NCBI GenBank assembly: GCA_032595685.2
Contig: CP159373.1
Coordinates: 1,633,001 to 1,697,000 of the forward strand
Direction of reading: 5' to 3'
Length of the DNA: 64,000 bases
DNA from: Candidatus Electrothrix aestuarii
GTDB taxonomy: Bacteria > Desulfobacterota > Desulfobulbia > Desulfobulbales > Desulfobulbaceae
The notes beneath the pieces are model-generated. The model did not search any database, had not been told where the DNA came from, and was given only the letters and a program-made list of their open reading frames with translations. Shown here piece by piece: positions 1-9,001 of the stretch. The stretch's first letter is position 1. Every line of letters begins with the position of its first letter. Made by a program: the position numbers and the translations under genes.

Positions 1-435
1 GGTGTGTATTCTGCTCGTTACAGTGGCGAGAAGGCAACAGATTGGGATAATTGTGAGAAACTCCTTGAGGAGATGAAAGACAAGACAGATCGTACTGCCC
101 GTTTTCAATGTGTTCTCTCTTTAGCCACCCCTGGCGGCCCTGCCCTGACCTGGGAAGGCAGCTGTGAGGGAAAAATTACCGAAGAGCGGCAAGGTGACTC
201 AGGATTTGGCTATGACCCGGTTTTCTTTTATGAGGATTTTGGTAAGACCTTTGCCGAGGTCAGCATGGAAGAGAAGAGCGGGGTCAGCCATCGTGGTAAG
301 GCCATGCAGGAGATGAGCTCTGAGTTTGATAAGGTTATGGTGTGGCTCCGACAGCGCATGGAGGAGATACGTCCGAAAAAGCCGGATCATTCAGAGTTTG
401 AGCATAATGACTGGTCGCAGGAGCGGATGGTTTAA
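1..435 (+). CDS. rdgB: Non-canonical purine NTP pyrophosphatase (RdgB/HAM1), 5' truncated by window edge
   Basis: C-terminal ~145 residues of the Ham1/RdgB family, which hydrolyses dITP, XTP and related deaminated purine nucleotides to the monophosphate in the cytoplasm so they are not built into DNA or RNA. Visible family motifs are SARYSG near the left edge, FQCVLSL, the block GDSGFGYDPVF, and EKSGVSHRGKA close to the C-terminus. The reading frame is open to base 1, so the true start lies outside the window; the first visible GTG at 4 is not a real start. The C-terminal tail after the SHRGKA motif (about 45 residues, charged) is somewhat longer than usual. A hairpin terminator follows 34 bases after the stop. 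Confidence 0.93.
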   Translation, partial: GVYSARYSGEKATDWDNCEKLLEEMKDKTDRTARFQCVLSLATPGGPALTWEGSCEGKITEERQGDSGFGYDPVFFYEDFGKTFAEVSMEEKSGVSHRGKAMQEMSSEFDKVMVWLRQRMEEIRPKKPDHSEFEHNDWSQERMV

Positions 436-468
436 AGCATTCTTTGTTCATGCTTGCAGGAGCATCTC

Positions 469-492
469 AGGAGGCGTTCTTGCCTCCTTTTT
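469..492 (+). terminator. Rho-independent terminator after rdgB
   Basis: A perfect 7-bp stem AGGAGGC/GCCTCCT (469-475 and 482-488) with a 6-base loop is followed directly by a T-run. It sits just downstream of rdgB on the same strand. Confidence 0.75.
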
Positions 493-574
493 CATTGCGT
501 CACTCTACTCTCCACTGGCGCAATATCCCTAAATTACATTTTTTTCTCTTTTTATTATACATTCCAAGCTGAAT

Positions 575-1660
575 TCAGGGGAAAGTGATTGTAAACGCCG
601 TTCCTCCCTTACTTGAATCCTTGGGCTTTTCTATGGTGAATTCTCCATCAAGTTGTCCTGATAAAAGAGGAACCAGTTTGAGGCCGATGGAGTCCGTTTG
701 TTGGGTATCCATTTGCTTGGGGAGACCTACACCATCATCACGCACGACAAGGGCATATCCTCCTTCGGAATGAGGGGTGAGACTGATAGTAATGGCCCCC
801 TTCCTGTTATCAGGGAAGGCGTGTTTCAGGGCATTGGACACAAGTTCGTTAATGATGAGTCCGCAGGGTATGGCCCGATCAAGGTTCAGGGAAACATCAG
901 CAATATCTGTATGTAATTGAATCAGATGAGGAGAAGCCGCATAGGAATATATCAATGATTCGGCAAGATCACGGATAAAATCCTTAAAATTAATATTCTT
1001 CAGATCCTCTGTATGGTAGAGCTTTTCATGGACAAGGGCCATAGTATAAATACGGTTCCGCGTATCTATGAATCGTTGTAAGGCCTCGGGATCTTTGACC
1101 TGTTGTATTTGCAGTTGGAGAAAGGAGGACATCATAGCCATATTATTCTTTACCCGATGATGGATTTCCTTGAGCAGGACGTCTTTCTCCTTGAGTGCCA
1201 CCTTAATTTGCTCTGTGACCTGTTGCAATTCCGAGGTTCGTTCCTGGACCATTTCCTCCAGATGATGCTTCATCCGGCTCATGGATAAATGAGTCTGCAC
1301 TCGGGCAAGGATTTCCTGTGACTGAAAAGGCTTGGTGATATAATCAACTCCTCCTACTTCAAAACCCTTTATCTTGCTTTGACTATCCTTTAAGCCGCTG
1401 ATAAAGATAACCGGAATATTTGCTGAAGCAGGATCATTTTTTAGATGACTGCAAACCTCATAGCCGTCCATATCAGGCATTTTAACATCAAGAAGAATAA
1501 GGTCAGGTAATTTTTTGGTGATGGATTTCAGCGCGTAGCGGCCACTGTTTGAACCCCTGACCTGAAAATTATTTTCCGTGAGTATTTTTGCCAATAATTT
1601 AAGGTTCTCTGGAGAATCATCGACAATCAGGATATCTCCTTGCATAGGGTTTTCTGTCAT
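575..1660 (-). CDS. Receiver-histidine kinase (REC + HisKA_2-type kinase)
   Basis: 361-residue cytoplasmic hybrid signalling protein. Residues ~8-125 form a receiver domain with the acidic pocket (VDD), phospho-acceptor Asp in LILLDVKMPDMDG and the conserved Lys in YITKPF. A short coiled coil (~130-165) leads to a HisKA_2-type dimerisation box with phospho-His in EIHHRVKNN (~168). A GHKL ATPase domain follows with the N box IINELVSNALKHAF and G1 box DDGVGLP. There are no membrane segments, so it must get its signal through the receiver, probably from the large kinase encoded upstream. Its start codon overlaps the end of the preceding receiver fragment by 4 bases, so the two were co-transcribed in the original operon; after the IS insertion it may depend on read-through or an IS-borne promoter. 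Confidence 0.9.
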   Translation of the reverse strand: MTENPMQGDILIVDDSPENLKLLAKILTENNFQVRGSNSGRYALKSITKKLPDLILLDVKMPDMDGYEVCSHLKNDPASANIPVIFISGLKDSQSKIKGFEVGGVDYITKPFQSQEILARVQTHLSMSRMKHHLEEMVQERTSELQQVTEQIKVALKEKDVLLKEIHHRVKNNMAMMSSFLQLQIQQVKDPEALQRFIDTRNRIYTMALVHEKLYHTEDLKNINFKDFIRDLAESLIYSYAASPHLIQLHTDIADVSLNLDRAIPCGLIINELVSNALKHAFPDNRKGAITISLTPHSEGGYALVVRDDGVGLPKQMDTQQTDSIGLKLVPLLSGQLDGEFTIEKPKDSSKGGTAFTITFP

Positions 1661-2111
1661 TTTTTTCTCCCAAGAATACGTTCAACTTCCTCGAACTGGT
1701 AGTTCTCTACTAATGCCCGTAAAGAGGTAGCTATTTTCTCATGAAGAGGGGGAAGTTTCTCCAGAGCGGAAAAAAAGGCTTCCTGATTGAGATTGACTGT
1801 TGCTTCAAGTAAGGTATTTCTGATCCCCTCTGGTAAGGCATCAATGCCTTGAGGTTCAAGGTCTTCTTTAGTGTCACCACCATCAGAATCAAACTCCTGG
1901 ATCCCCTTATTCTGATAAAGAAATTGGATATCCAGATGTTTTCTCATGAGGACAAAAAGCTCTTCTTCTCTATATGGCTTGCTGATAAAATCATCACAGC
2001 CTGCGTTCAGAGCTTTTTTTCGTTCCTTCCCAAAGGTCTGGGCTGTTAAGGCGATAATAATAACATCCTGGCCATTCTTCAATTTCCTTATCTGGCGAGT
2101 TGCTTCATAAC
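1657..2111 (-). pseudogene. C-terminal remnant of the hybrid kinase: end of receiver domain plus C-terminal helical tail
   Basis: The frame is open from the IS border at 2111 to the stop at 1657 and begins in the middle of a receiver domain (YEATRQIRK, then IIIALTA and the lysine block DFISKPYREEEL). A ~75-residue acidic/helical tail follows, similar to the tail found after the receiver in giant PknB-AAA-GAF-histidine kinases. The N-terminal half of the receiver (acid pocket and phospho-acceptor Asp) is missing. The upstream kinase stops just on the other side of the IS element, so this is best read as the severed 3' end of that gene. The only internal ATG (2082) would give a receiver fragment unable to be phosphorylated. 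Confidence 0.85.
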
Positions 2112-2137
2112 TGTCAAGTCCTGAAATATGTTGACAC
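2112..2137 (+). repeat. IS3-family left terminal inverted repeat
   Basis: 26 bases starting TGTCAAGTCC and ending GTTGACAC. It matches the reverse complement of 3384-3409 at 19 of 26 positions; the central ATAT is out of phase between the two ends. Confidence 0.8.
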
Positions 2138-2148
2138 CAAAATAGTAA

Positions 2149-2919
2149 CTACTTCACATCAATTTTCTCAAAATAAATCTCTGCAGGCTTTCCATAGTTG
2201 AGTGCCAGGTGAGGCCGTTCATAATTGTATAGCCATACAGCTTCCCGGACAGCTTTCTGAGCATGTTCCTTATCAATGAAAAGGTCGTCAAGGCCATATT
2301 CGCCTTTTAAGATTCCATTCACTCGTTCAGCTAAGGCGTTTTCGTAACAGTTGCCCACTTCTCCCATGCTGGAACGTATCTCCATCTTTTGCAATCGCTC
2401 CCGGTACAGCCAGGCGGTGTATTGCACCCCATGATCCGAATGATGGATCAGGCCACGCAAATCAGCACCGTCAGCCTGTGCTATCGCCTGTTTCAGCGCC
2501 CGGTCACACCCTTCGACCGCAAGCGACGACGAGAGATCGAAGCCGACAATAAAGCGAGAAAAAACATCGGTCAGTAAAGCCAGATAAACAAATCCCGTCT
2601 CGGTCGTGATATAGGTGATGTCACCAACCCAGGCCTGATGGACGTGGGTAATGGTTAAATCAATCAACAGATTGGGGCATCGCCACAGGCCAGCATGTGT
2701 GGTTTTGCGATGGCTGAGTCTGGTTGGGACCAGCAGGTTATGTGCTGATAACAGCTTGAAAAATGCGTCTCTGCCCCTGGAAATTCCCAAGGCGGCCATC
2801 GAATCCTGTAGTTCGTAATGCAGTTTTCGTCCGCCCATACGTGGGTGACGCTGGCGGATGGCCCTGACCAGTTCCACGATGAGTTGGTTTTCGGCTGCCT
2901 GGAGCATCTGTCGCTGCAA
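2149..2919 (-). CDS. IS3-family transposase OrfB (DDE integrase core)
   Basis: 256 residues from a TTG, but the same frame stays open upstream through residues resembling a normal OrfB N-terminus (GISRQAYYQ) to about 3030, so the real product is probably longer or made by frameshifting from orfA. It has an HTH_21-like N-terminal part (RHPRMGGRKLHYEL) and an rve integrase core with the DDE triad visible as VGDITYI, HHSDHGVQY and NALAERVNG. The C-terminus has the family motif YNYERPHLAL. It catalyses strand transfer during transposition of the element. The left inverted repeat follows immediately after the stop. Confidence 0.88.
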   Translation of the reverse strand: MQRQMLQAAENQLIVELVRAIRQRHPRMGGRKLHYELQDSMAALGISRGRDAFFKLLSAHNLLVPTRLSHRKTTHAGLWRCPNLLIDLTITHVHQAWVGDITYITTETGFVYLALLTDVFSRFIVGFDLSSSLAVEGCDRALKQAIAQADGADLRGLIHHSDHGVQYTAWLYRERLQKMEIRSSMGEVGNCYENALAERVNGILKGEYGLDDLFIDKEHAQKAVREAVWLYNYERPHLALNYGKPAEIYFEKIDVK

Positions 2920-2956
2920 TGCCTGGTAATATGCCTGCCGACTGATACCGTACCAG

Positions 2957-3355
2957 TTACAGGCCGCCTGCCTGCTGATCTGCCTTACAGCTGCTGCCCT
3001 GGTTATAATTTCCTCCCGAAATTTTTTTAATATCAGTGCCCAATGATTGATCGGCTACTTCTATCGTGGTTTCCAGCATCCGGTTTTCAAGGACGCTTTG
3101 TGCCAATGCCGATTCCAGCTCCTTGATCCGGCTTTTCATTGCTTTAAATTCAAGCTGATCTTCAACCGTTTGGATATGCACAACCTCGGCGCGGTAACCG
3201 GAACGGCCAAACTTCTTAATCCATCGCTCTACGGTGCCGTGAGCGCCAATGCCATATTTCTGACGCAAGCTGTATATGCTGACGCCCTCTTCGTACTCTC
3301 TGACAACCTGTTGTTTAAGTGCCTGGCTGTAACGTTTGACAGGTTCTTTTTTCAT
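2957..3355 (-). CDS. IS3-family OrfA (HTH protein), probably frameshifted at its end
   Basis: The start ATG at 3355 is chosen over the upstream one at 3379 because GGAGGGG lies 6-7 bases before it. The protein has a helix-turn-helix (YSLRQKYGIGAHGTVERW) and a leucine-zipper-like coiled coil (IKELESALAQSVLENRMLE), as in IS3 OrfA. The C-terminus DIKKISGGNYNQ is odd: adding one A to the A7 run at 3022-3028 would give DIKKNFGRKL followed by a stop, the usual ending of this family, and would put orfB in the expected -1 frame. A one-base contraction is therefore likely; the present tail is read from the wrong frame. Confidence 0.8.
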   Translation of the reverse strand: MKKEPVKRYSQALKQQVVREYEEGVSIYSLRQKYGIGAHGTVERWIKKFGRSGYRAEVVHIQTVEDQLEFKAMKSRIKELESALAQSVLENRMLETTIEVADQSLGTDIKKISGGNYNQGSSCKADQQAGGL

Positions 3356-3383
3356 ATTATTCCCCTCCTGAATGGTCATTAAT

Positions 3384-3409
3384 GTGTCAACTATATTCAG
3401 GACGGGTCA
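3384..3409 (-). repeat. IS3-family right terminal inverted repeat
   Basis: Read on the minus strand it begins TGACCCGTCC and ends GTTGACAC, the partner of the repeat at 2112-2137. The stop codon of the truncated kinase (3387-3389) lies inside it. Confidence 0.8.
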
Positions 3410-6400
3410 CACTTCTAATATTAGCGTGTTCTGATTTTGCTATTATCACCTTGAAACGAAAAGTAGATCCTTTACCGGGGGTACTGCTGACCGCAATCTC
3501 TCCCCCCATCAATTCGATGAATTGTTGCGTGATGGACAGACCTAATCCCGTTCCAACGCTTTGATCCACGCTTGCTGACGACTGGACAAAAGGGGCAAAA
3601 ATTTTTTTTTGGTGCTCAGGATCAATACCTATACCTGTGTCTTCAACCTCGCAGTGAAGGGATTGGATACCTCCAGCCTCTTGTACTGTATCTACACGTA
3701 AAGAGATTCCGCCACTCTTGGTAAATTTAAAGGCATTGCCGAGCAGATTAATGAAGATCTGACGTAACTTTCCCTCATCAGTCTTGATGTAACGCAACAC
3801 CTTCTTCCCTTTCTTAATATGGAAAAAAAGTCCTTTTGTATCTGCCTGTTGTTGAAAAGTCTCTTGCAGAGAAGCAAGAAAATTTTCCAGATCAAAACTG
3901 GTTTCATCTAAGGAGGCTTGGCCTGCTTCAATCTTGGCAAGGTCCAGCACCTCGTTAATAAGGACCAGGAGATGCTGGGCATTTCGGCGGATTGTGGCAA
4001 TTTCCTCCAGGGATTCTTTGCTGATGGTTTGATCTCGCTCCAGAATCTGGGAAAAACCAAGGATAACATTGAGCGGTGTTCGAAACTCGTGACTCATATT
4101 GGAGAGAAAATCGCTTTTTGCCTTACTCGCCGAGTTTGCCTTTTCTTCAGTGCGCTTACGTTCTGCTATCTCCTGTTGTAAGGCACGGGTTCGTTCTGCA
4201 ACCTTTATCTCCAACTGATTGTATAAAAGAGAGTTCGTAATTGAAATAGCAAGTTGTGAAGAAAGAAGAGAGAGGACTTCCAGTCGTTGCTGATCAAAGG
4301 CCCCTGCTGTTAAATTATTTTCCAGGTATATGATACCAGTAAGTTCTCCCTGGTTAACCAATGGCATGGCCAGGATGGACTTACACTGCTCGCTGAGGAT
4401 ATAACTGTCCTGCCTGAAATTCCCTTCTTGGGCGGCATTGGCCAGGACCACATTTTCCTGGGTTCGAGCGACATAATGAATAATTGTATCAGAAATCTGC
4501 GCGTAATCTTCAAGAGGCTGGGAGTGCAGGATTTTTATTTCATCCTTGTCTGCATATCCTTCTGTTTCAATAAACCAGGTATCCTGCTTGGGCAAGAGGA
4601 GCAGTCCTTTTTGCGCCCCGGCATTTTCGATAACGATTCGCATCATATTGGCCAGTAATTTACTGAGCACAATTTCTTTGGATAAGGTCTGAGAGGCCTT
4701 GATGACACTGGTCAGGTCCAGCTGCATTGGCGAGGGAAAGCTGCTGGGAATAATGGTTGCCATTGTCGGATTGATATCCTGTGGTGCTCTGCGAGAGGAA
4801 TCTAAGACCTCAGGATGTTGTGCTTCAAGATGCAGGACCTTGGCTGTTGCTCCCCATTTGCTATAGGCAGAGTGTGCCTCCTGAAGAAAGGTTCGGGCAA
4901 TCTTGCGCATATTCCGCTCTGCGTAATATTCTCCGGCTAATTCATAGGCTAAGGCTTCTTCTATGCGGTATCTATTTTTTTCCGCAAGCAGGATCGCCTG
5001 TTCATACCATTCCCCAGCGTCTGTTTTCCTGAGGACCCGTGCTTTTTCAGCCTCCACTAAGGCGTAACGATGTTGAAAATTATCCGGTGCATGGCTGGCC
5101 CAGATTTTCATCTGCTTTTGCTGCGTTTCTATTTTTTGAAGAATCTCAGCCTGTTTTTCATCGGATGCATTCGGGAAGACTGCAAGCAGGGCCAGGGAAA
5201 AATAAAATTGGTAGATGGGAACAACCAATACACCGGTGTTCGCCTGCTCATATTTTTCAGCCAGTACGGCATAGTCCAATGCCTGATCAATTTCCTTAAA
5301 TAGAGAGCAGAGGAGGATCTTTGCAAGATACACAGCAAAGATGGCCATTCCATAATTATTTTCTATGAGCACCGGAAGTAATTCCTTCTCATCAAAGGCT
5401 TCCCCCTGTAATATGAAGGAGTTGCTGCTCTTTCCTTGCAGGTTAAAAACCATCTGTTGCCAGATGTTGAGATAGATAATCTGGTATTCCAGATTAAAAC
5501 GCTGCATTAAGTCGCTGAATTTCTTATGCTGCTCCTCGACAATAGTCAGGGGATGCCCCAACCAGCAGAGATAACTTGAGCAATGCATCAGGGTAATGCC
5601 TGCAAATTCAAGATCCCCTGTCTCCAGGCCGTATTTGCATCCTTCAATCAAGGGCTGGATACTCTCCTGGGCATGTCTTTTCCAGTGATGCACGGTGACA
5701 TAGTATGAGGCAAAAACTTTTGCCCGTAATGACTCTGAGGAGAATTCATCCAGGACCCAGAGTCCTGCCTGGCCTGTCTCATAGCCCTTTTTTATATCGC
5801 CAAAGGCACAGCAGAGGAGCGAGGCGAAATTGGTGTAACCAAAAGCAGAGAGAGAGGAGTTGCCATAGGTTATTGATAACCTGACCATAGTAAAAACAAT
5901 ACGGGGATAGAACTCTGGCGCGACTGTATAGGCTGGAGAAATCGCAAAATTAAGAATGCGCATGGCTGCAAGCTGCTGAGGATCTGTTATCTCACCCAGG
6001 GTGTAGATATGTTCAATGGAAAAATTTTCTGGAGGAGTCAGATCTAACTGCACTCCTAACATTTCCAGAACTTCTAATGCCGTTTCCAGGGCTTTATCTA
6101 TCTGATTTTTGACCATATACAGCTGGATAAGAATCTCGAACACCTTTATCCTGTCAAGTAAGGGGACTGCCTCCTGCAAAATAACCTCAGCTACCTTCTC
6201 AACTTCTGCAAATTGTCCTATCAGAAACAGGGTCTCTACGATTTCTTCATAGATCTTGAGAGATAGCTCGTACTCACTGTGCCAATGATCACTTGGTAGG
6301 CATTTTTTGGCAAATTCTAAATATTTTATCGCAACCTGATCTGCCATTGATGACTTTGCCTTCTGACTTGCCTGCAAATTAAGGCGGACAACGGTGAGCA

Positions 6401-8621
6401 TTTCTTCAGGAGAGTGGATAAGGGCAATACTTTTATTGAAATGCCAACAGATATCAAAGAGATGCTCTGAAAGTCGGGAAGAAGAGGAGGCCTTTTTTAA
6501 AAGAAGACGTCCGAGTTGCAAGTGAATAGATTTTTTTATATTTGCAGGGAGAAGCTCGTACGCCGCTTGTCTGATTTTATCGTGGGTGAATTTGAATGAT
6601 GCGTGAAGTGCCAGTTCAATATGTTTATAATTTTCATTAAGAGGTTGGATGAGTCCCTCTTTCATGGCGTGCCATAAGAGGGGGAGTGCATCAATGCTCG
6701 AACGGTTGGAGCAGGTAGAAAGGGGTAAAAAATCAAAACTATTGCCGATACAGGCTGCTGTCTGCAAAAGAGAGCTGGCTTCATGGGGGAGACTGTTGAT
6801 TTTTTCCGCCAGTAACTCGACAGCATTATCGGTGATATTCTTTGCAGCGATCTGCTGAACATCCCATTGCCATTGCTGTTGTTCAAAGCTGAAATGTAAT
6901 AGTTTTTCTTCTCTGAGGACGTGCAAAAATTGATGGGTGAAAAAGGCATTTCCCTGGGTTTTTTGATACAGTAACTGTGCCAGGGAGATTGTTTTTTCTT
7001 TTGGACAAGAGAGACTCTCCTGCAAGAGTTGCTCAATATCAGCTAATTGTAAATCATGAAGTTCAATAGTGTGAAAAATAGCTTTATGTTGCTGTAATTT
7101 TTTCAGGAAGCCCTTCAGAGGGTGCTGCTCATGCACTTCATTACTTCTATATGATCCTATGATAAAAAGGTACTGAATATTTTTTTCTGTAATAATTTTT
7201 CTTAATAAAAATAAGGAGTCTGCATCAGCCCATTGCAGATCATCAAGAAATAAAATGATGGGGTGTTCTTTATCGCAGAGCGATTCGACGAATTTGAGAA
7301 AAAAGAGGACAAAACGATTTTTTGCCTCTCCAACCTCTACCGTGGGGACAGCAGGATGAGGGCCGATAATCAGCTCTAAGGTTGGTATCATTTCAATCAG
7401 GAGCTGAGCATGTTCCCCCAAGGCGGAGAGGAGCTTGTCCCGCCATTTTGCCAAGGCCTCTTCATTTTCCATTAAGAGATAATGGCAAAATGTATCATAT
7501 GCTGCTGCAATGCCTGCGTATGGAGTATTTTTTTGGAATTGATCGAATTTTCCGACAAGAAAATACCCATTTTGGGAGGTCACTGGTTTATGAATCTCCT
7601 GAATAAGTGCTGTCTTGCCGACCCCGGAATAGCCGCTGACCAGCAGGAGTTCGCTTGGCCCCTGGCAAACCCGGTCAAAGGCCTGGAGTAAGGCCGTAAG
7701 CTCTTTTTCCCGTCCATAAAGTTTTTGGGGAATTTCAAAGCGTCCAGAGATATCCTCCAGAGCTAAGGGGAAGGAGAAAAAGGGTTCGCTTTGGATTCTT
7801 TTCACATTATGAAAGCATTTCTCCAGGTCCGCCTTGACGCCGAAAGCTGATTGATATCGGTCATCAGCGTTTTTTCTGAGAAGCTTCATAATGATGTCCG
7901 AAAGGATTCTCGGAACATGGGGAGCCATCTCATAGAGAGGTGTCGGCACCTTGGCGATATGGGCATGCACCAACTCCAGAGGATCACTTGTCTGAAAAGG
8001 CAGGTATCCGCTGAGGAGTTCATAGAAGATGATCCCCATTGAGTATAAATCGGTCCGATAATCTATTTTACGATTGATTCTGCCTGTTTGTTCTGGAGAT
8101 AAATAGGCTAGGGTCCCCTGTAATCGTTCAGGGATATGTAATGAAGGAGCTTCGTACACCAGACGACTTGCAGCACCAAAATCAGTAATTTTCAGACGCT
8201 TTGTTTCCTGATTCAGAATGATATTATCCGGTGTGATATCCTTATGGATAATGTCAGCGGCATGGATATAGGCCAGGCTGTCTGCAAGTTGCAGGGCGAG
8301 AGGGAAAAAAGACTGGAGGAGTACCTGTTGCTTGTTCGGAATTCTTCTCAGGGATTCTCCGCCAAAGTCCTCCAGCACGATAAAGACCGTGTTGCGATAC
8401 TGCTCAATAGCGTATGCCTGAATAACTCCCGGATGGGACAGGCCTGTTATGATTTCATACTCCTGTTTCCGACGAGAGAGTTCCAGATCTGAGGCGTACT
8501 CTTCCCGGAGGAGTTTGAGGATCACAGGTCGCTGATCCTGCCTTCGGATGCTGCGATAGATAATGGACAGAGGACTCTCGTAGAGCTGTTGTACGACTTG
8601 GTACTGAGGATGCGTCAGCAT
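3387..8621 (-). CDS. Giant Ser/Thr kinase - AAA ATPase - GAF - histidine kinase, C-terminally truncated by IS
   Basis: 1744 residues. A PknB-like Ser/Thr kinase domain (~8-265) shows the catalytic loop HKDITPDN and Mg-binding DFG. An AAA_16/STAND-like ATPase (~300-570) has Walker A GYSGVGKT and Walker B ILFLDDLQWAD. A long helical TPR-like region (~600-1270) is followed by a GAF domain (~1295-1440), coiled coil, HisKA (phospho-His in FLSNMSHEFRTPLN, ~1490) and a HATPase with N box NLLGNAFKFT and G boxes DTGIGI and GTGLGL. No membrane segment is seen. Family members usually end with a receiver; here the last residues (TRPEYS) come from the IS3 right end and the receiver remnant is at 1657-2111. 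The kinase core is complete, so a product may still form but without its own receiver. Confidence 0.9.
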   Translation of the reverse strand: MLTHPQYQVVQQLYESPLSIIYRSIRRQDQRPVILKLLREEYASDLELSRRKQEYEIITGLSHPGVIQAYAIEQYRNTVFIVLEDFGGESLRRIPNKQQVLLQSFFPLALQLADSLAYIHAADIIHKDITPDNIILNQETKRLKITDFGAASRLVYEAPSLHIPERLQGTLAYLSPEQTGRINRKIDYRTDLYSMGIIFYELLSGYLPFQTSDPLELVHAHIAKVPTPLYEMAPHVPRILSDIIMKLLRKNADDRYQSAFGVKADLEKCFHNVKRIQSEPFFSFPLALEDISGRFEIPQKLYGREKELTALLQAFDRVCQGPSELLLVSGYSGVGKTALIQEIHKPVTSQNGYFLVGKFDQFQKNTPYAGIAAAYDTFCHYLLMENEEALAKWRDKLLSALGEHAQLLIEMIPTLELIIGPHPAVPTVEVGEAKNRFVLFFLKFVESLCDKEHPIILFLDDLQWADADSLFLLRKIITEKNIQYLFIIGSYRSNEVHEQHPLKGFLKKLQQHKAIFHTIELHDLQLADIEQLLQESLSCPKEKTISLAQLLYQKTQGNAFFTHQFLHVLREEKLLHFSFEQQQWQWDVQQIAAKNITDNAVELLAEKINSLPHEASSLLQTAACIGNSFDFLPLSTCSNRSSIDALPLLWHAMKEGLIQPLNENYKHIELALHASFKFTHDKIRQAAYELLPANIKKSIHLQLGRLLLKKASSSSRLSEHLFDICWHFNKSIALIHSPEEMLTVVRLNLQASQKAKSSMADQVAIKYLEFAKKCLPSDHWHSEYELSLKIYEEIVETLFLIGQFAEVEKVAEVILQEAVPLLDRIKVFEILIQLYMVKNQIDKALETALEVLEMLGVQLDLTPPENFSIEHIYTLGEITDPQQLAAMRILNFAISPAYTVAPEFYPRIVFTMVRLSITYGNSSLSAFGYTNFASLLCCAFGDIKKGYETGQAGLWVLDEFSSESLRAKVFASYYVTVHHWKRHAQESIQPLIEGCKYGLETGDLEFAGITLMHCSSYLCWLGHPLTIVEEQHKKFSDLMQRFNLEYQIIYLNIWQQMVFNLQGKSSNSFILQGEAFDEKELLPVLIENNYGMAIFAVYLAKILLCSLFKEIDQALDYAVLAEKYEQANTGVLVVPIYQFYFSLALLAVFPNASDEKQAEILQKIETQQKQMKIWASHAPDNFQHRYALVEAEKARVLRKTDAGEWYEQAILLAEKNRYRIEEALAYELAGEYYAERNMRKIARTFLQEAHSAYSKWGATAKVLHLEAQHPEVLDSSRRAPQDINPTMATIIPSSFPSPMQLDLTSVIKASQTLSKEIVLSKLLANMMRIVIENAGAQKGLLLLPKQDTWFIETEGYADKDEIKILHSQPLEDYAQISDTIIHYVARTQENVVLANAAQEGNFRQDSYILSEQCKSILAMPLVNQGELTGIIYLENNLTAGAFDQQRLEVLSLLSSQLAISITNSLLYNQLEIKVAERTRALQQEIAERKRTEEKANSASKAKSDFLSNMSHEFRTPLNVILGFSQILERDQTISKESLEEIATIRRNAQHLLVLINEVLDLAKIEAGQASLDETSFDLENFLASLQETFQQQADTKGLFFHIKKGKKVLRYIKTDEGKLRQIFINLLGNAFKFTKSGGISLRVDTVQEAGGIQSLHCEVEDTGIGIDPEHQKKIFAPFVQSSASVDQSVGTGLGLSITQQFIELMGGEIAVSSTPGKGSTFRFKVIIAKSEHANIRSVTRPEYS

Positions 8622-9001
8622 AATGAAACCTCATCGTCGGATTTTTTCAGGAAAACTTCTTCCCACAAACAGGTCGGCAGGGATGCTTGTCTTGGTCTGC
8701 CCGTTCGGCGAGGTGCAGAGTAAAGAGAGGGTGAGCAAACAGGGATATACAGACTTTTCAGACGTTTTTTCCTTATTGCGCCGAGATATATACCATACCA
8801 TAGGGTGTTTTCTTTTGCCAGAGATCTGAACACCCGAATAAAGTCTTCGAATATTCTCCTTATCTCAAATGGATAAGCATCTTTAAGGTGTGGTGTCATT
8901 TTGCATCTTTGTAAGAAGTAATGACAGGAGAGCAGAGGATGCTTATCCTCTTTTACGAAGAGCTTACTGCTCATTTTATGCAAGGACATCAGGAAAAAAA
9001 C

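Larger units (their letters stand above)
2112..3409 (-). mobile_element. IS3-family insertion sequence (1298 bp) inside the hybrid kinase gene
   Basis: It carries orfA and orfB on the minus strand between 26-bp imperfect terminal inverted repeats (19 of 26 matching), both beginning TG and sharing GTCCTGAA and GTTGACAC. Size, two-ORF layout and DDE integrase are typical of the IS3 family. No clear target duplication is seen: the flanks read AAC and CAC. Together with the missing ~60 codons of receiver domain this suggests that an adjacent deletion accompanied or followed insertion. Confidence 0.93.

Noticed and set aside
2109-3412. Target-site duplication around the IS3 element
   Set aside because: The flanking triplets are AAC and CAC; no duplication of 3-5 bases is exact, so none is claimed.
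8615-8989. 124-codon minus-strand ORF upstream of the giant kinase
   Set aside because: It overlaps both the kinase start and the uvrC start region, shows no protein-like pattern and is mostly intergenic DNA.
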